In this document: one piece after another, positions 1 through 5,446 of the stretch
How positions within the stretch are numbered: the stretch's first letter is position 1
Layout of the letters: every line of letters starts with the position of its first letter
Source: Alphaproteobacteria bacterium
GTDB taxonomy: Bacteria > Pseudomonadota > Alphaproteobacteria > ATCC43930 > CGMCC-115725
Length of the DNA: 5,651 nucleotides
NCBI GenBank assembly: GCA_030039815.1
Contig: JASHUW010000436.1
Location: forward strand, 1 to 5,651
Direction: 5' to 3'
The notes under the pieces: generated by a model
The model's database searches: none
What the model was told of the DNA's origin: nothing
The model's input: the letters and a program-made list of their open reading frames with translations, nothing else
Translations under genes and position numbers: made by a program

Positions 1-677
1 GCGAGGGGTTTGCGCTGGTCGTTGCCGGCCGTCGGCCCGAGCCGCTCAATGCCGTTGTCGGCGAGATCGAGGCGATGCAGGGCAAGGCGATCGGCGTGCC
101 GACCGATGTCGCCGACCCGAAATCGGTCGAGGCGCTGTTTCAGAAGACCAAGGCCGCCTTCGGCCGGCTCGACGTGCTGTTCAACAATGCCGGGTTCGGC
201 GCCGCCGCGCTCATCGAAGACCTCGAATGGGAGAAGTGGAACGGGGTCATCGGCTCGATCGTCCACGGCACGTTTCTGTGTACGCAGCAGGCGTTCCGCA
301 TGATGAAGGAGCAGCAGCCGATGGGCGGCCGGATCATCAACAACGGCTCGATCTCGGCGCATGTGCCGCGGCCCAACTCGATCGCCTACACCACCGCCAA
401 GCACGCGGTCACCGGCCTCACCAAGTCGACCTCATTGGACGGCCGCAAATACAACATCTCGTGCAGCCAGATCGATGTCGGCAATGCCCTCACTGAGATG
501 ACCCAGCGCATGACCCGCGGCGTCCAGCAGGCCAATGGCGAGACGATGATCGAGCCGACCATGGATGTGGAAAACGTCGCGCGCTCGGTCGTGCTCTGCG
601 CCACGGTCACGCCCGAGGCGAACATCCAGTTCCTGACGGTGATGGCGACCAAGATGCCGTTTGTCGGCCGCGGGTAA
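1..677 (+). CDS. SDR-family NAD(P)-dependent oxidoreductase, 5'-truncated by the window
   Basis: Cytoplasmic oxidoreductase of the classical short-chain dehydrogenase/reductase family. The reading frame is open from base 3 and about 224 residues are visible, against roughly 250 for the family. The missing start should hold the TGxxxGxG nucleotide-binding motif. Visible in order: the second Rossmann strand with GRRP, whose arginines hint at NADP(H); TDV, where the acidic residue usually contacts adenine; NNAG at fragment residues 61-64; and the catalytic triad Ser116 (in NNGSIS), Tyr129 and Lys133 (YTTAK, bases 387-401), with the usual 13-residue Ser-Tyr spacing. The usual PG motif after the sixth strand is replaced by IDVGNA. 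The C-terminus reads MATKMPFVGRG, which I recall from a rhizobial SDR subgroup. The substrate is unknown. The gene converges on the ABC permease gene. Confidence 0.93.
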   Translation, partial: EGFALVVAGRRPEPLNAVVGEIEAMQGKAIGVPTDVADPKSVEALFQKTKAAFGRLDVLFNNAGFGAAALIEDLEWEKWNGVIGSIVHGTFLCTQQAFRMMKEQQPMGGRIINNGSISAHVPRPNSIAYTTAKHAVTGLTKSTSLDGRKYNISCSQIDVGNALTEMTQRMTRGVQQANGETMIEPTMDVENVARSVVLCATVTPEANIQFLTVMATKMPFVGRG

Positions 678-680
678 AAA

Positions 681-843
681 GAACGCTTTGGCGCCGAGTT
701 CGCGGAGGGTACGCAAAGGGTGAGGATTGCGCGCTTTGCGCGCGATAGGCAAAAGGATGCGAGGACAAAGGCGATATCCGACGTCGCGACGCCTTCGCGT
801 CCTTTGCGCACCCTCCGCAACCTCTGCGCTGATGTGTTTTTTT
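681..843. terminator. Probable bidirectional terminator built from an inverted repeat
   Basis: This is the non-coding junction between two convergent genes. The arms 702-719 (GCGGAGGGTACGCAAAGG) and 801-818 (CCTTTGCGCACCCTCCGC) are complementary at 17 of 18 positions, and the odd pair can be G-U in RNA. Weaker complementarity continues outward. On the + strand the element is followed by seven Ts at 837-843; on the - strand it is followed by a T-rich stretch (complement of 676-681). The T7 run overlaps the TAA stop of the permease gene. The loop between the arms is long (81 nt) and holds its own hairpin, so this is not a compact textbook terminator. The role is inferred from position and symmetry. 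Confidence 0.5.
729..743. repeat. Perfect GC hairpin inside the convergent junction
   Basis: GCGCGC, a TTT loop, then GCGCGC forms a perfect 6-bp stem. It sits inside the larger inverted repeat 702-818. No T-run follows directly, so alone it is not a canonical terminator. It would stabilise a folded transcript end from either strand. Confidence 0.6.
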
Positions 844-1630
844 ATTCCTCTCCCTCCGCCGTGACGCTTTCATGCCAGCGGCGCAAGACGCGCCGCGAGA
901 TGAAATCGAGCACCAGGTAGATCGCGATTCCCGTGACCGACAACAGGAACAGCGCCGCGAAGAGGCGCGGGATCGCCAGGCGATAGCCGGCTTCGAGAAT
1001 GCGATAGGCGAGGCCGGTCTCGGCGCCGCCGGTGCCGGCGACGAACTCGGCGACGACCGCGCCGATCAGCGCCAGGCCGCCGCTGATCCTCAGGCCCGCG
1101 AGGAAATAGGGCAACGCCGTCGGCACGCGCAGAAACCACAGCACCTGGCCGCGCGACGCGCCGTAAAGCTTGAACAGCGCCAACAAGTTCCGGTCGGCGC
1201 TGTTGAGCCCGACGGTCGTGTTCGAGACGATCGGGAAGAAGGCGACGATCCAGGCGCAGGTCAACAGCGCAAGGAACGGCGTGTGCACCCAGATGATGAT
1301 GAGCGGCGCGATCGCGACGATCGGCGTCACCTGGAGGATCACCGCGTAGGGGAAGAAGCTGATCTCGATCACCCGCGACAGCGAGAACACAAGCGCGATC
1401 AACCCGCCGATGATCGCCGCCGCGGCGAGCGCCGCCAAGGTGATGCGGAGAGTCACCAGGAGGGAGCCCAAGAGGCTCGGTCCGTCGACCCACAGGCTCC
1501 CCGCGATGTCGCTGGGCGCCGGCAGGATATAGACCGGCACACCGGACAGCCGTGCCGCCGCCTGCCACAGCGCGAGGAAGAGCGCGCCGACCGCGAGCGG
1601 CGCGATGACGCGCAGCCAGACCCGGTTCAT
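842..1630 (-). CDS. ABC transporter permease, NitT/TauT/SsuC-like (BPD_transp_1)
   Basis: Inner-membrane subunit of a substrate-binding-protein-dependent importer, 262 residues, normal for this family. An N-terminal helix (about 9-26) leads into the typical YILPAPSDI segment (34-42). Further hydrophobic segments lie near 55-83, 92-114, 118-138, 180-200 and 222-246. The cytoplasmic coupling (EAA-like) loop is about residues 155-174, LYGASRGQVLWFLRVPTALP, with the conserved Gly and the terminal LP that dock on the ATPase. The start at 1630 overlaps the ATPase stop as ATGA, and a GGGAA Shine-Dalgarno-like sequence lies inside the ATPase end (about 1635-1639). The frame stays open further upstream, but that part overlaps the ATPase gene and resembles nothing. 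The substrate is not determinable. It is the last gene of the operon and ends in the convergent terminator region. Confidence 0.93.
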   Translation of the reverse strand: MNRVWLRVIAPLAVGALFLALWQAAARLSGVPVYILPAPSDIAGSLWVDGPSLLGSLLVTLRITLAALAAAAIIGGLIALVFSLSRVIEISFFPYAVILQVTPIVAIAPLIIIWVHTPFLALLTCAWIVAFFPIVSNTTVGLNSADRNLLALFKLYGASRGQVLWFLRVPTALPYFLAGLRISGGLALIGAVVAEFVAGTGGAETGLAYRILEAGYRLAIPRLFAALFLLSVTGIAIYLVLDFISRRVLRRWHESVTAEGEE

Positions 1631-2421
1631 GGCGTTCCCATCGCTTGCGCCAGCGTCGCCGAGACGCGCTCGCACATGGCCGCGTAATCCGGCGACAGGC
1701 GCGTCGCCCGGCTGCGCGGCTGCGCGAGGTCGATGGTGAGATCGGCGGCGATCCGGCCCGGCCTGGCGGTCATCACCGCGATCCGGGTCGACAGATAGAC
1801 CGACTCGAACACGCTGTGCGTGACAAAAACGATGGTCGGCCGGTAGCGCTCCCACAGGCGCAGCAGATCGTCGTTGAGCTGCAGCCGGGTGATCTCGTCG
1901 AGCGCCGCGAACGGCTCGTCGAGCAGCAGCAAATCAGGCTCGGTGACGAGCGCGCGGGCGATCGATACGCGCATCCGCATGCCGCCGGAGAGCTGGTGCG
2001 GATAGGAATCCTCGAACCCGGCGAGGCCGACGGCGCGGATCGCGGCGGCGGCCTTGTCGCGCGGCTCGGCGCCGCGACGCCGGGCGATGCGGAACGGCAG
2101 CAGCACATTGGCGATCACGGTGCTCCACGGCATCAGCGTCGGGTCCTGAAACACGAAGCCGAGGCGGCCGGAGGCGCGATCGATCGCCAGGCGGCAATCG
2201 CCGGCGCTCGGCGGGGTCAGCCCGGCGACGATGCGCAACAGCGTGCTCTTGCCGCAGCCCGACGGGCCGAGCAGGCTCAAAAACTCGCCGCGCCCGACAC
2301 GGAGATCGACCGCGGCGAGCGCTTCGAGACCCGAGCCGAAGCGTTTGGAAACATTGATCAACTCGAGGATCGGTGCGGCCTCAGCGACCTCTACCGCAGG
2401 CTCCGAAAAGCTCGAAATCAT
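1627..2421 (-). CDS. ABC transporter ATP-binding protein, NitT/TauT/SsuB-like
   Basis: Cytoplasmic ATPase energising the importer, 264 residues, usual length. Motifs: Walker A GPSGCGKST (52-60), Q-loop Q92 in FVFQDPTLMPW, signature LSGGM (144-148), Walker B LLLLDEP (164-170, catalytic Glu169), D-loop FAALD (171-175) and switch His202 in FVTHS. The catalytic set is complete. The signature reads LSGGMRMR where LSGGMRQR is more usual. The first 17 residues (Ala/Glu-rich) precede the conserved domain. The ATG at 2421 is preceded immediately by an in-frame TGA, so translation cannot begin further upstream. The GAAGG just before the ATG is too close to be an ideal ribosome site, leaving some doubt about the exact start. 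The gene overlaps the permease gene by 4 nt, suggesting translational coupling and balanced subunit production. Confidence 0.95.
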   Translation of the reverse strand: MISSFSEPAVEVAEAAPILELINVSKRFGSGLEALAAVDLRVGRGEFLSLLGPSGCGKSTLLRIVAGLTPPSAGDCRLAIDRASGRLGFVFQDPTLMPWSTVIANVLLPFRIARRRGAEPRDKAAAAIRAVGLAGFEDSYPHQLSGGMRMRVSIARALVTEPDLLLLDEPFAALDEITRLQLNDDLLRLWERYRPTIVFVTHSVFESVYLSTRIAVMTARPGRIAADLTIDLAQPRSRATRLSPDYAAMCERVSATLAQAMGTP

Positions 2422-2435
2422 CCTTCAAGCGCCTT

Positions 2436-2505
2436 GGCCGGACTTGATCCGGCCATCCACGAATAATTGCCGGCTATCCGTGGACCCCCGGGTCAAGTCC
2501 GGGGG
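2436..2505. repeat. Composite palindromic intergenic repeat (two inverted copies)
   Basis: Two hairpins flank a short spacer. The left is GGCCGGA-CTTGA-TCCGGCC (2436-2454), a perfect 7-bp stem. The right is CCCCCGG-GTCAAGT-CCGGGGG (2485-2505), also a perfect 7-bp stem. The right copy read on the opposite strand has the core CCGGACTTGACCCGG, matching the left core CCGGACTTGATCCGG at 14 of 15 bases. TCCACG (2456-2461) and CGTGGA (2479-2484) extend the symmetry inward. The 70-bp unit can therefore fold either as two hairpins or as one large one. I recall this core as a common alphaproteobacterial intergenic repeat, but did not check. It lies in the 120-nt gap between the binding-protein and ATPase genes of one operon. 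Confidence 0.85.
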
Positions 2506-2541
2506 AGGCGAAAAAATCGATGAGCCAACAAGCGACATGGC

Positions 2542-3543
2542 TCAGGGCTTCATCCCGACTTTCTTATCGACGAGCTGCAGCATGTAGGCCTTCTTGTAAT
2601 CCATGCCGGCGGGGTAGAGCCCGGCCTTCGACATCGTGTCGAAGAAGTCCTTCCAGCGCGCATCGGTCATCGCGCCGATGCCCATGGTCTTGGCGTCGCC
2701 GCTGTCGACGATGCCGTATTCCTTGATCTTCGCGATGCCGTAGGCGATCAGGTCGTCGTTCTCTTCGGGATTGTCCTTCTTGATCAGCGCGTTGCCCGGA
2801 GACGGATCGCCGTAGAGATAGCTGTACCAGCCCTCGATGCTGGCATTCACGAAGCGCTGTACCAGATCGGGCTTCTCCTGCGCCAATTTCAGCGAGCATT
2901 GGATGATCGAGCCGTAACTCGCATACCCCGCATCGGCCAACAACAGCACCACCGGCTTCACGCCCGCCTTCTCGATCGTATAAGGCTCGCTCGACAGATA
3001 CCCCTGCTGGATCGCCTTCTTGTCGGCGAGAAATGGCGCGACGCTGAAATTGTAGGGGCGGATCTGGTCGTCCGTGTAGTCGAATTTCTGCTTCAGGAAG
3101 AGCCACCAGCCGGTGCGGGTGTCGCCGCTGATCATGATCGGCTTACCCTTCAATGCGGCGAAGCTGTCATTGCCCTCGTTCGGGTGGGCGATCAGCACCG
3201 ACGGGTCTTTCTGGAACATCGCCGCGACCGCGACCATCGGGATGTTCTGCTGCGCGAAATTCAACGGCCCGAACGAGTTCGACGCGAGATTGAAGTCGAG
3301 CACCCCCGCCGCCAGCAGCTGCGCGTGATTGACCTGCGGCCCGCCCTGGCGAAGCTCGACCTCGAGCCCGTATTTCTTGTAGATGCCGGTGGCGATGGCC
3401 TGGTAGTAGCCGCCATGCTCGGCCTCGGCCTTCCAGTCGGTGCCGAAGGTGACGGTCTCGGCATGCGCCGCGGCGATCAGCGCCGTCACCGCACAGAGCG
3501 CGACGAGCGCCGCGTGCAACTTTCGCGTCAATCCCCTGTTCAT
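2542..3543 (-). CDS. ABC transporter periplasmic substrate-binding protein, NMT1/THI5-like
   Basis: Exported binding protein that delivers the ligand to the importer, 333 residues, typical length. A classical signal peptide (basic MNRGLTRKLH, hydrophobic core, AHA cleavage site after residue 28) opens the protein. The mature part begins ETVTFGTDWKAEAEHGGYYQA, followed by GIYKKYGLEVEL (53-64), GGP at 67-69, and the QLLAAGVLDFNLAS segment (75-88), typical of the NMT1/THI5/SsuA fold that binds nitrate, sulfonates, pyrimidine precursors or similar small molecules. The aromatic and Gly-rich ligand-site region (TGWW 144-147) is plausible, but the ligand cannot be named. The start at 3543 was chosen because the signal peptide begins there; upstream in-frame codons look non-coding. 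First gene of the operon; its leader can fold into a hairpin near the start codon. Confidence 0.92.
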   Translation of the reverse strand: MNRGLTRKLHAALVALCAVTALIAAAHAETVTFGTDWKAEAEHGGYYQAIATGIYKKYGLEVELRQGGPQVNHAQLLAAGVLDFNLASNSFGPLNFAQQNIPMVAVAAMFQKDPSVLIAHPNEGNDSFAALKGKPIMISGDTRTGWWLFLKQKFDYTDDQIRPYNFSVAPFLADKKAIQQGYLSSEPYTIEKAGVKPVVLLLADAGYASYGSIIQCSLKLAQEKPDLVQRFVNASIEGWYSYLYGDPSPGNALIKKDNPEENDDLIAYGIAKIKEYGIVDSGDAKTMGIGAMTDARWKDFFDTMSKAGLYPAGMDYKKAYMLQLVDKKVGMKP

Positions 3544-3548
3544 GCTGT

Positions 3549-3596
3549 GCAGCCCCCCGGCGACGCAATGGCGCGGCCACTCTAGTCGGGGGCTGC
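3549..3596 (-). promoter_or_regulatory. Leader hairpin that could mask the binding-protein ribosome site
   Basis: On the - strand, GCAGCCCCC (complement of 3588-3596) pairs perfectly with GGGGGCTGC (complement of 3549-3557). The loop is 30 nt and contains a smaller hairpin (3569-3579, TGGC-GCG-GCCA). The proximal arm contains most of the G-run 3553-3558, the only Shine-Dalgarno-like sequence upstream of the ATG at 3543, and ends 5 nt from the start codon. Folding would hide the ribosome site. No TPP (CUGAGA) or FMN riboswitch signature is visible. Function is inferred. Confidence 0.4.
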
Positions 3597-3616
3597 CGTA
3601 GGGTCTATGCCGTAGG
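3594..3616. repeat. 9-bp direct repeat TGCCGTAGG, 14-bp period
   Basis: TGCCGTAGG occurs at 3594-3602 and again at 3608-3616, separated by 5 bases, in the divergent region between the ABC operon and the stress-protein gene. Tandem sites like this can bind a regulator or result from local duplication; the sequence does not distinguish the two. Confidence 0.5.
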
Positions 3617-3652
3617 CCAATGGGGCCGCTCTCGCCGTGCGCCAGAGGCTGG

Positions 3653-3660
3653 TATATGAT
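3653..3660 (+). promoter_or_regulatory. Possible -10 element for the stress-protein gene
   Basis: TATATGAT contains TATGAT (3655-3660), five of six matches to the sigma-70 -10 consensus. A TGG just upstream gives an extended -10 flavour to the overlapping TATATG. The expected -35 position (about 3632-3637, TCGCCG) matches poorly. This is the most AT-rich spot in a GC-rich divergent region, so it is a candidate only. Confidence 0.3.
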
Positions 3661-3673
3661 CGCCAAAACGGCG

Positions 3674-3694
3674 CCTGTGGCGATTCGCGACAGG
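3674..3694. promoter_or_regulatory. 21-bp near-perfect dyad, operator-like
   Basis: The half-sites CCTGTGGCGA and TCGCGACAGG flank a single central base at 3684. Nine of ten base pairs match, with one mismatch (G-G) at the sixth position. It starts 14 nt after the candidate -10 and ends 21 nt before the stress-protein ATG, so it would lie over or just after a transcription start. It could be a repressor site or an RNA hairpin in the leader. No known operator is recognised. Confidence 0.4.
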
Positions 3695-3715
3695 GCCTCG
3701 CGAGCGGGGTGGACG

Positions 3716-4570
3716 ATGAAAAATCTTCTGGCCGTCATCGGCGACGGCAATGCCGGCCCGGTGCTCGAAGCGGCGCTCAAAGTGGCGCGGCGGTTCAACA
3801 GCCATATCGTCGGTCTGCACAGCCTCACGACCGAATATGCGGTGGTGTTCGGCGGCGAGATGGGGTTTTCCATCTCGTCCGAGGTCGACCGGACGCTGGA
3901 GCGCGAGGGGCATGACCGGCGCGATCAGGCGCGCCGGCTGTTCCGCGACTTCATGAGCGCGCAGGGCGTGCCGATCGGCCCGGTCTCGCCCGACAATCCC
4001 GGCCCCAGCGCGTCATGGCGCGAGGAGGACGGGCGGCAGAACGCGGTCGTCGGGATGAGCGGCCGGGTCTACGACCTGATTCTCGTCGAACAGCCGGAAA
4101 AGCTCGCCTCGATCGCCGAGGCGACGCTCGAGGACGCGCTGTTCGAAAGCGGCCGGCCGGTGATGATGGTGCCGAAGGACTCGCCGCCGACCCTCGGCGA
4201 GGTCGTCGCCGTGGCGTGGAACGGCAGCACCGAGACGGCGACCACGGTGGCGCTCGGCATGCCGTTTCTCGAAAAGGCCAAGGAGGTCGTCGTCGTCGCG
4301 GTCGGGCCGCAGCATATGCCCGAACCCGGGCCCACCGGCGACGAGCTCGCGCGTACGCTGGAACGCCATGGTTTTAAGGTCAGCCTGCGCACCGCGGTCG
4401 GCCGCCAGAAGCCGCAGGGCGAATCCTTCCTCCAGGAAGCCATGGCGGCGGGCGCCGACCTCATGCTCAAGGGCGCTTACACGCAAAGCCGCATCCGCCA
4501 GATGATCTTCGGCGGCGCGACACGCCACATCATCATGGAATCGAAGATCCCGGTGGTGATGTCGCGCTGA
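3716..4570 (+). CDS. Universal stress protein, tandem UspA domains
   Basis: Probable cytoplasmic stress protein of 284 residues, twice the single-domain length. Domain 1 (about 1-153) opens with MKNLLAVIGDG and closes with GRPVMMVPK. Domain 2 (about 160-284) opens with GEVVAVAWNGS, where the family's usual D/N-G-S contact is present, and closes with IPVVMSR. Both show the alternating alpha/beta pattern of UspA. The family's ATP loop, G-x2-G-x9-G-S/T, is only partly kept: residues 253-269 read GAYTQSRIRQMIFGGAT, with Thr256 where the second Gly normally sits. Domain 1 has no such loop. The ATG at 3716 was chosen because the domain begins there, with a GGGGTGGA ribosome site upstream. An in-frame ATG at 3656 with AGAGG (3644-3648) would add 20 residues and cannot be excluded. 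Divergent from the ABC operon; a 37-nt gap separates it from the next gene. Confidence 0.88.
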   Translation: MKNLLAVIGDGNAGPVLEAALKVARRFNSHIVGLHSLTTEYAVVFGGEMGFSISSEVDRTLEREGHDRRDQARRLFRDFMSAQGVPIGPVSPDNPGPSASWREEDGRQNAVVGMSGRVYDLILVEQPEKLASIAEATLEDALFESGRPVMMVPKDSPPTLGEVVAVAWNGSTETATTVALGMPFLEKAKEVVVVAVGPQHMPEPGPTGDELARTLERHGFKVSLRTAVGRQKPQGESFLQEAMAAGADLMLKGAYTQSRIRQMIFGGATRHIIMESKIPVVMSR

Positions 4571-4597
4571 GCGAGGTCCCAAAAATCCGAAAAAAAT

Positions 4598-4601
4598 GGA
4601 G
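4598..4601 (+). promoter_or_regulatory. Ribosome binding site fixing the start of the small exported protein
   Basis: GGAG lies 6 nt before the ATG at 4608. The in-frame ATG at 4596 contains this GGAG within its first codons and has only A-rich sequence upstream. Translation therefore most likely starts at 4608, not 4596. Confidence 0.65.
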
Positions 4602-4607
4602 CTTCAG

Positions 4608-5033
4608 ATGACGATGGTTCGCGTTGCTTTGGGCGCGCTGCTGTGCGCTGCCTTGACCGCACCGGCGCTGGCGCAGATGCCGCCGGGACCCGAGCTGACC
4701 TGCTACTGCCTCAAGCAGTCGGTCGACGACGCCAATACCGACATGCAGACGAAACAGAGCGAACTCGGCGCCGCGCGATCGCGTGTCGTGAGCCTCGACC
4801 GCCAGCTGGCGGCGGCGCGTGCGCAGATGAACGTCAACGACCCGCAAGCGCAGGCGCAATTCCGCCAGCTTCTGGCGCAGCGCGACGCGGCCTTCAGGCA
4901 ATCGAATGGCGACCTGATCGCCGCCTCGCAGGCCGCGACCGCGCACTATAACCAGGCCGTGGCCAACTACAATAACCAGTGCGCCGGCCGGCCGTTGCCC
5001 CCGCCGCCTCCCGGTCCGCTGGTCTGCCACTAA
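4608..5033 (+). CDS. Small exported coiled-coil protein with Pro-rich C-terminus, unknown function
   Basis: I do not recognise a family. From the ATG at 4608 the product has 141 residues. A signal peptide (MTMVRVALGALLCAALTAPALA) is followed by a likely cleavage site after Ala22, giving a mature protein of about 119 residues for periplasm or surface. A CxC pair (Cys32, Cys34) comes first, then a polar, Ala/Gln/Arg-rich helical stretch (about 37-122) with heptad-like leucines and alanines that suggests a coiled coil. Cys125, a Pro run (130-135) and Cys140 end the protein. Four mature cysteines could form two disulfides, tying the two ends of the helical region together. No lipobox is evident; Cys13 is inside the signal peptide. 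It follows the stress protein by 37 nt on the same strand and could be co-transcribed. Its stop overlaps the hisI stop on the other strand. Confidence 0.8.
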   Translation: MTMVRVALGALLCAALTAPALAQMPPGPELTCYCLKQSVDDANTDMQTKQSELGAARSRVVSLDRQLAAARAQMNVNDPQAQAQFRQLLAQRDAAFRQSNGDLIAASQAATAHYNQAVANYNNQCAGRPLPPPPPGPLVCH

Positions 5034-5434
5034 GTCGGCGTGTCGCCATACAGCGCCTCGGGCGACACCAGCGGCGGGGCGATCTCGACCCAGCCGCCGT
5101 CGCGCCAGGCGCGGAAGAAGCAGTTGCGCCGCCCGGTATGGCAGGCGACCCCTTCCTGGTCGACCTGCAGCAGCACCGTGTCGCCGTCGCAGTCGAGGCG
5201 GAATTCCTTGAGGTGCTGCACCTGGTTCGAGGTCTCGCCCTTGCGCCACAGTTTCTGCCGCGAGCGCGACCAGTAGCACGCCCGGCCTTCTGCGAGCGTC
5301 ACCCGCACCGCGTCGCGGTTCATCCAGGCGACCATCAGGATTTCACCGGTGTCGTGCTGCTGGGCGATCGCCGGGACGAGCCCGTCGCCGTCGAACTTGA
5401 TCTCGGCGAGCGCCTTGTCGATCGCGTCGCTCAT
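5030..5434 (-). CDS. hisI: Phosphoribosyl-AMP cyclohydrolase
   Basis: Cytoplasmic enzyme of histidine biosynthesis; it opens the adenine ring of phosphoribosyl-AMP to give the ProFAR intermediate. 134 residues, the length of the stand-alone HisI rather than the HisIE fusion. Conserved blocks: VPAIAQQ (20-26), LMVAWMN (33-39), YWSRSRQKLWRKGETS (54-69), DCDGD (81-85) and the CHTGRRNCF block (98-106). Cys82, Cys98 and Cys105 fit the family zinc ligands, and Asp81, Asp83 and Asp85 fit the acidic metal site. The block after GETS reads NQVQ where SGxxQ is more usual. The start at 5434 is fixed by AGGAG 7 nt upstream; an upstream in-frame ATG (5488) would overlap the preceding gene. The upstream gene ends 10 nt before the ATG, so the two are in one operon. 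Confidence 0.97.
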   Translation of the reverse strand: MSDAIDKALAEIKFDGDGLVPAIAQQHDTGEILMVAWMNRDAVRVTLAEGRACYWSRSRQKLWRKGETSNQVQHLKEFRLDCDGDTVLLQVDQEGVACHTGRRNCFFRAWRDGGWVEIAPPLVSPEALYGDTPT

Positions 5435-5441
5435 CTGATGG

Positions 5442-5446
5442 CTCCT
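5442..5446 (-). promoter_or_regulatory. hisI ribosome site overlapping the upstream stop codon
   Basis: Read on the - strand, the junction is TTAGGAGCCATCAGATG. AGGAG lies 7 nt before the hisI ATG and shares AG with the TAG stop (5445-5447) of the upstream gene. Ribosomes finishing the upstream gene would sit directly on the hisI start region, an arrangement suited to translational coupling. Confidence 0.75.

Noticed and set aside
1631..1855. N-terminal extension of the permease frame up to an ATG at 1855
   Set aside because: It overlaps the ATPase gene for 225 nt and has no permease-like or signal features. The ATGA start at 1630 gives the normal family length.
872..2466. Long + strand open frames (271 and 273 codons) opposite the permease and ATPase genes
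   Set aside because: Their products are Arg/Asp/Gln/Gly-rich low-complexity sequences typical of the antisense of GC-rich genes. The opposite strand carries complete ABC motifs, so these are shadows.
3544..3715. TPP or FMN riboswitch ahead of the THI5-like binding-protein gene
   Set aside because: I found no CUGAGA-type TPP core and no RFN-like conserved blocks on the - strand, only a simple hairpin.
3544..3873. 110-residue N-terminal extension of the binding protein
   Set aside because: It would bury a standard signal peptide in the middle of the protein and runs over the divergent control region and the start of the stress-protein gene.
4596..4607. Start of the small exported protein at the ATG at 4596
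   Set aside because: There is no ribosome site upstream, while GGAG is correctly spaced for the ATG at 4608. The difference is only four residues.
4571..4607. Terminator after the stress-protein gene
   Set aside because: The 37-nt gap is A-rich but has no stem and no T-run on the coding strand, so readthrough into the next gene is more likely.
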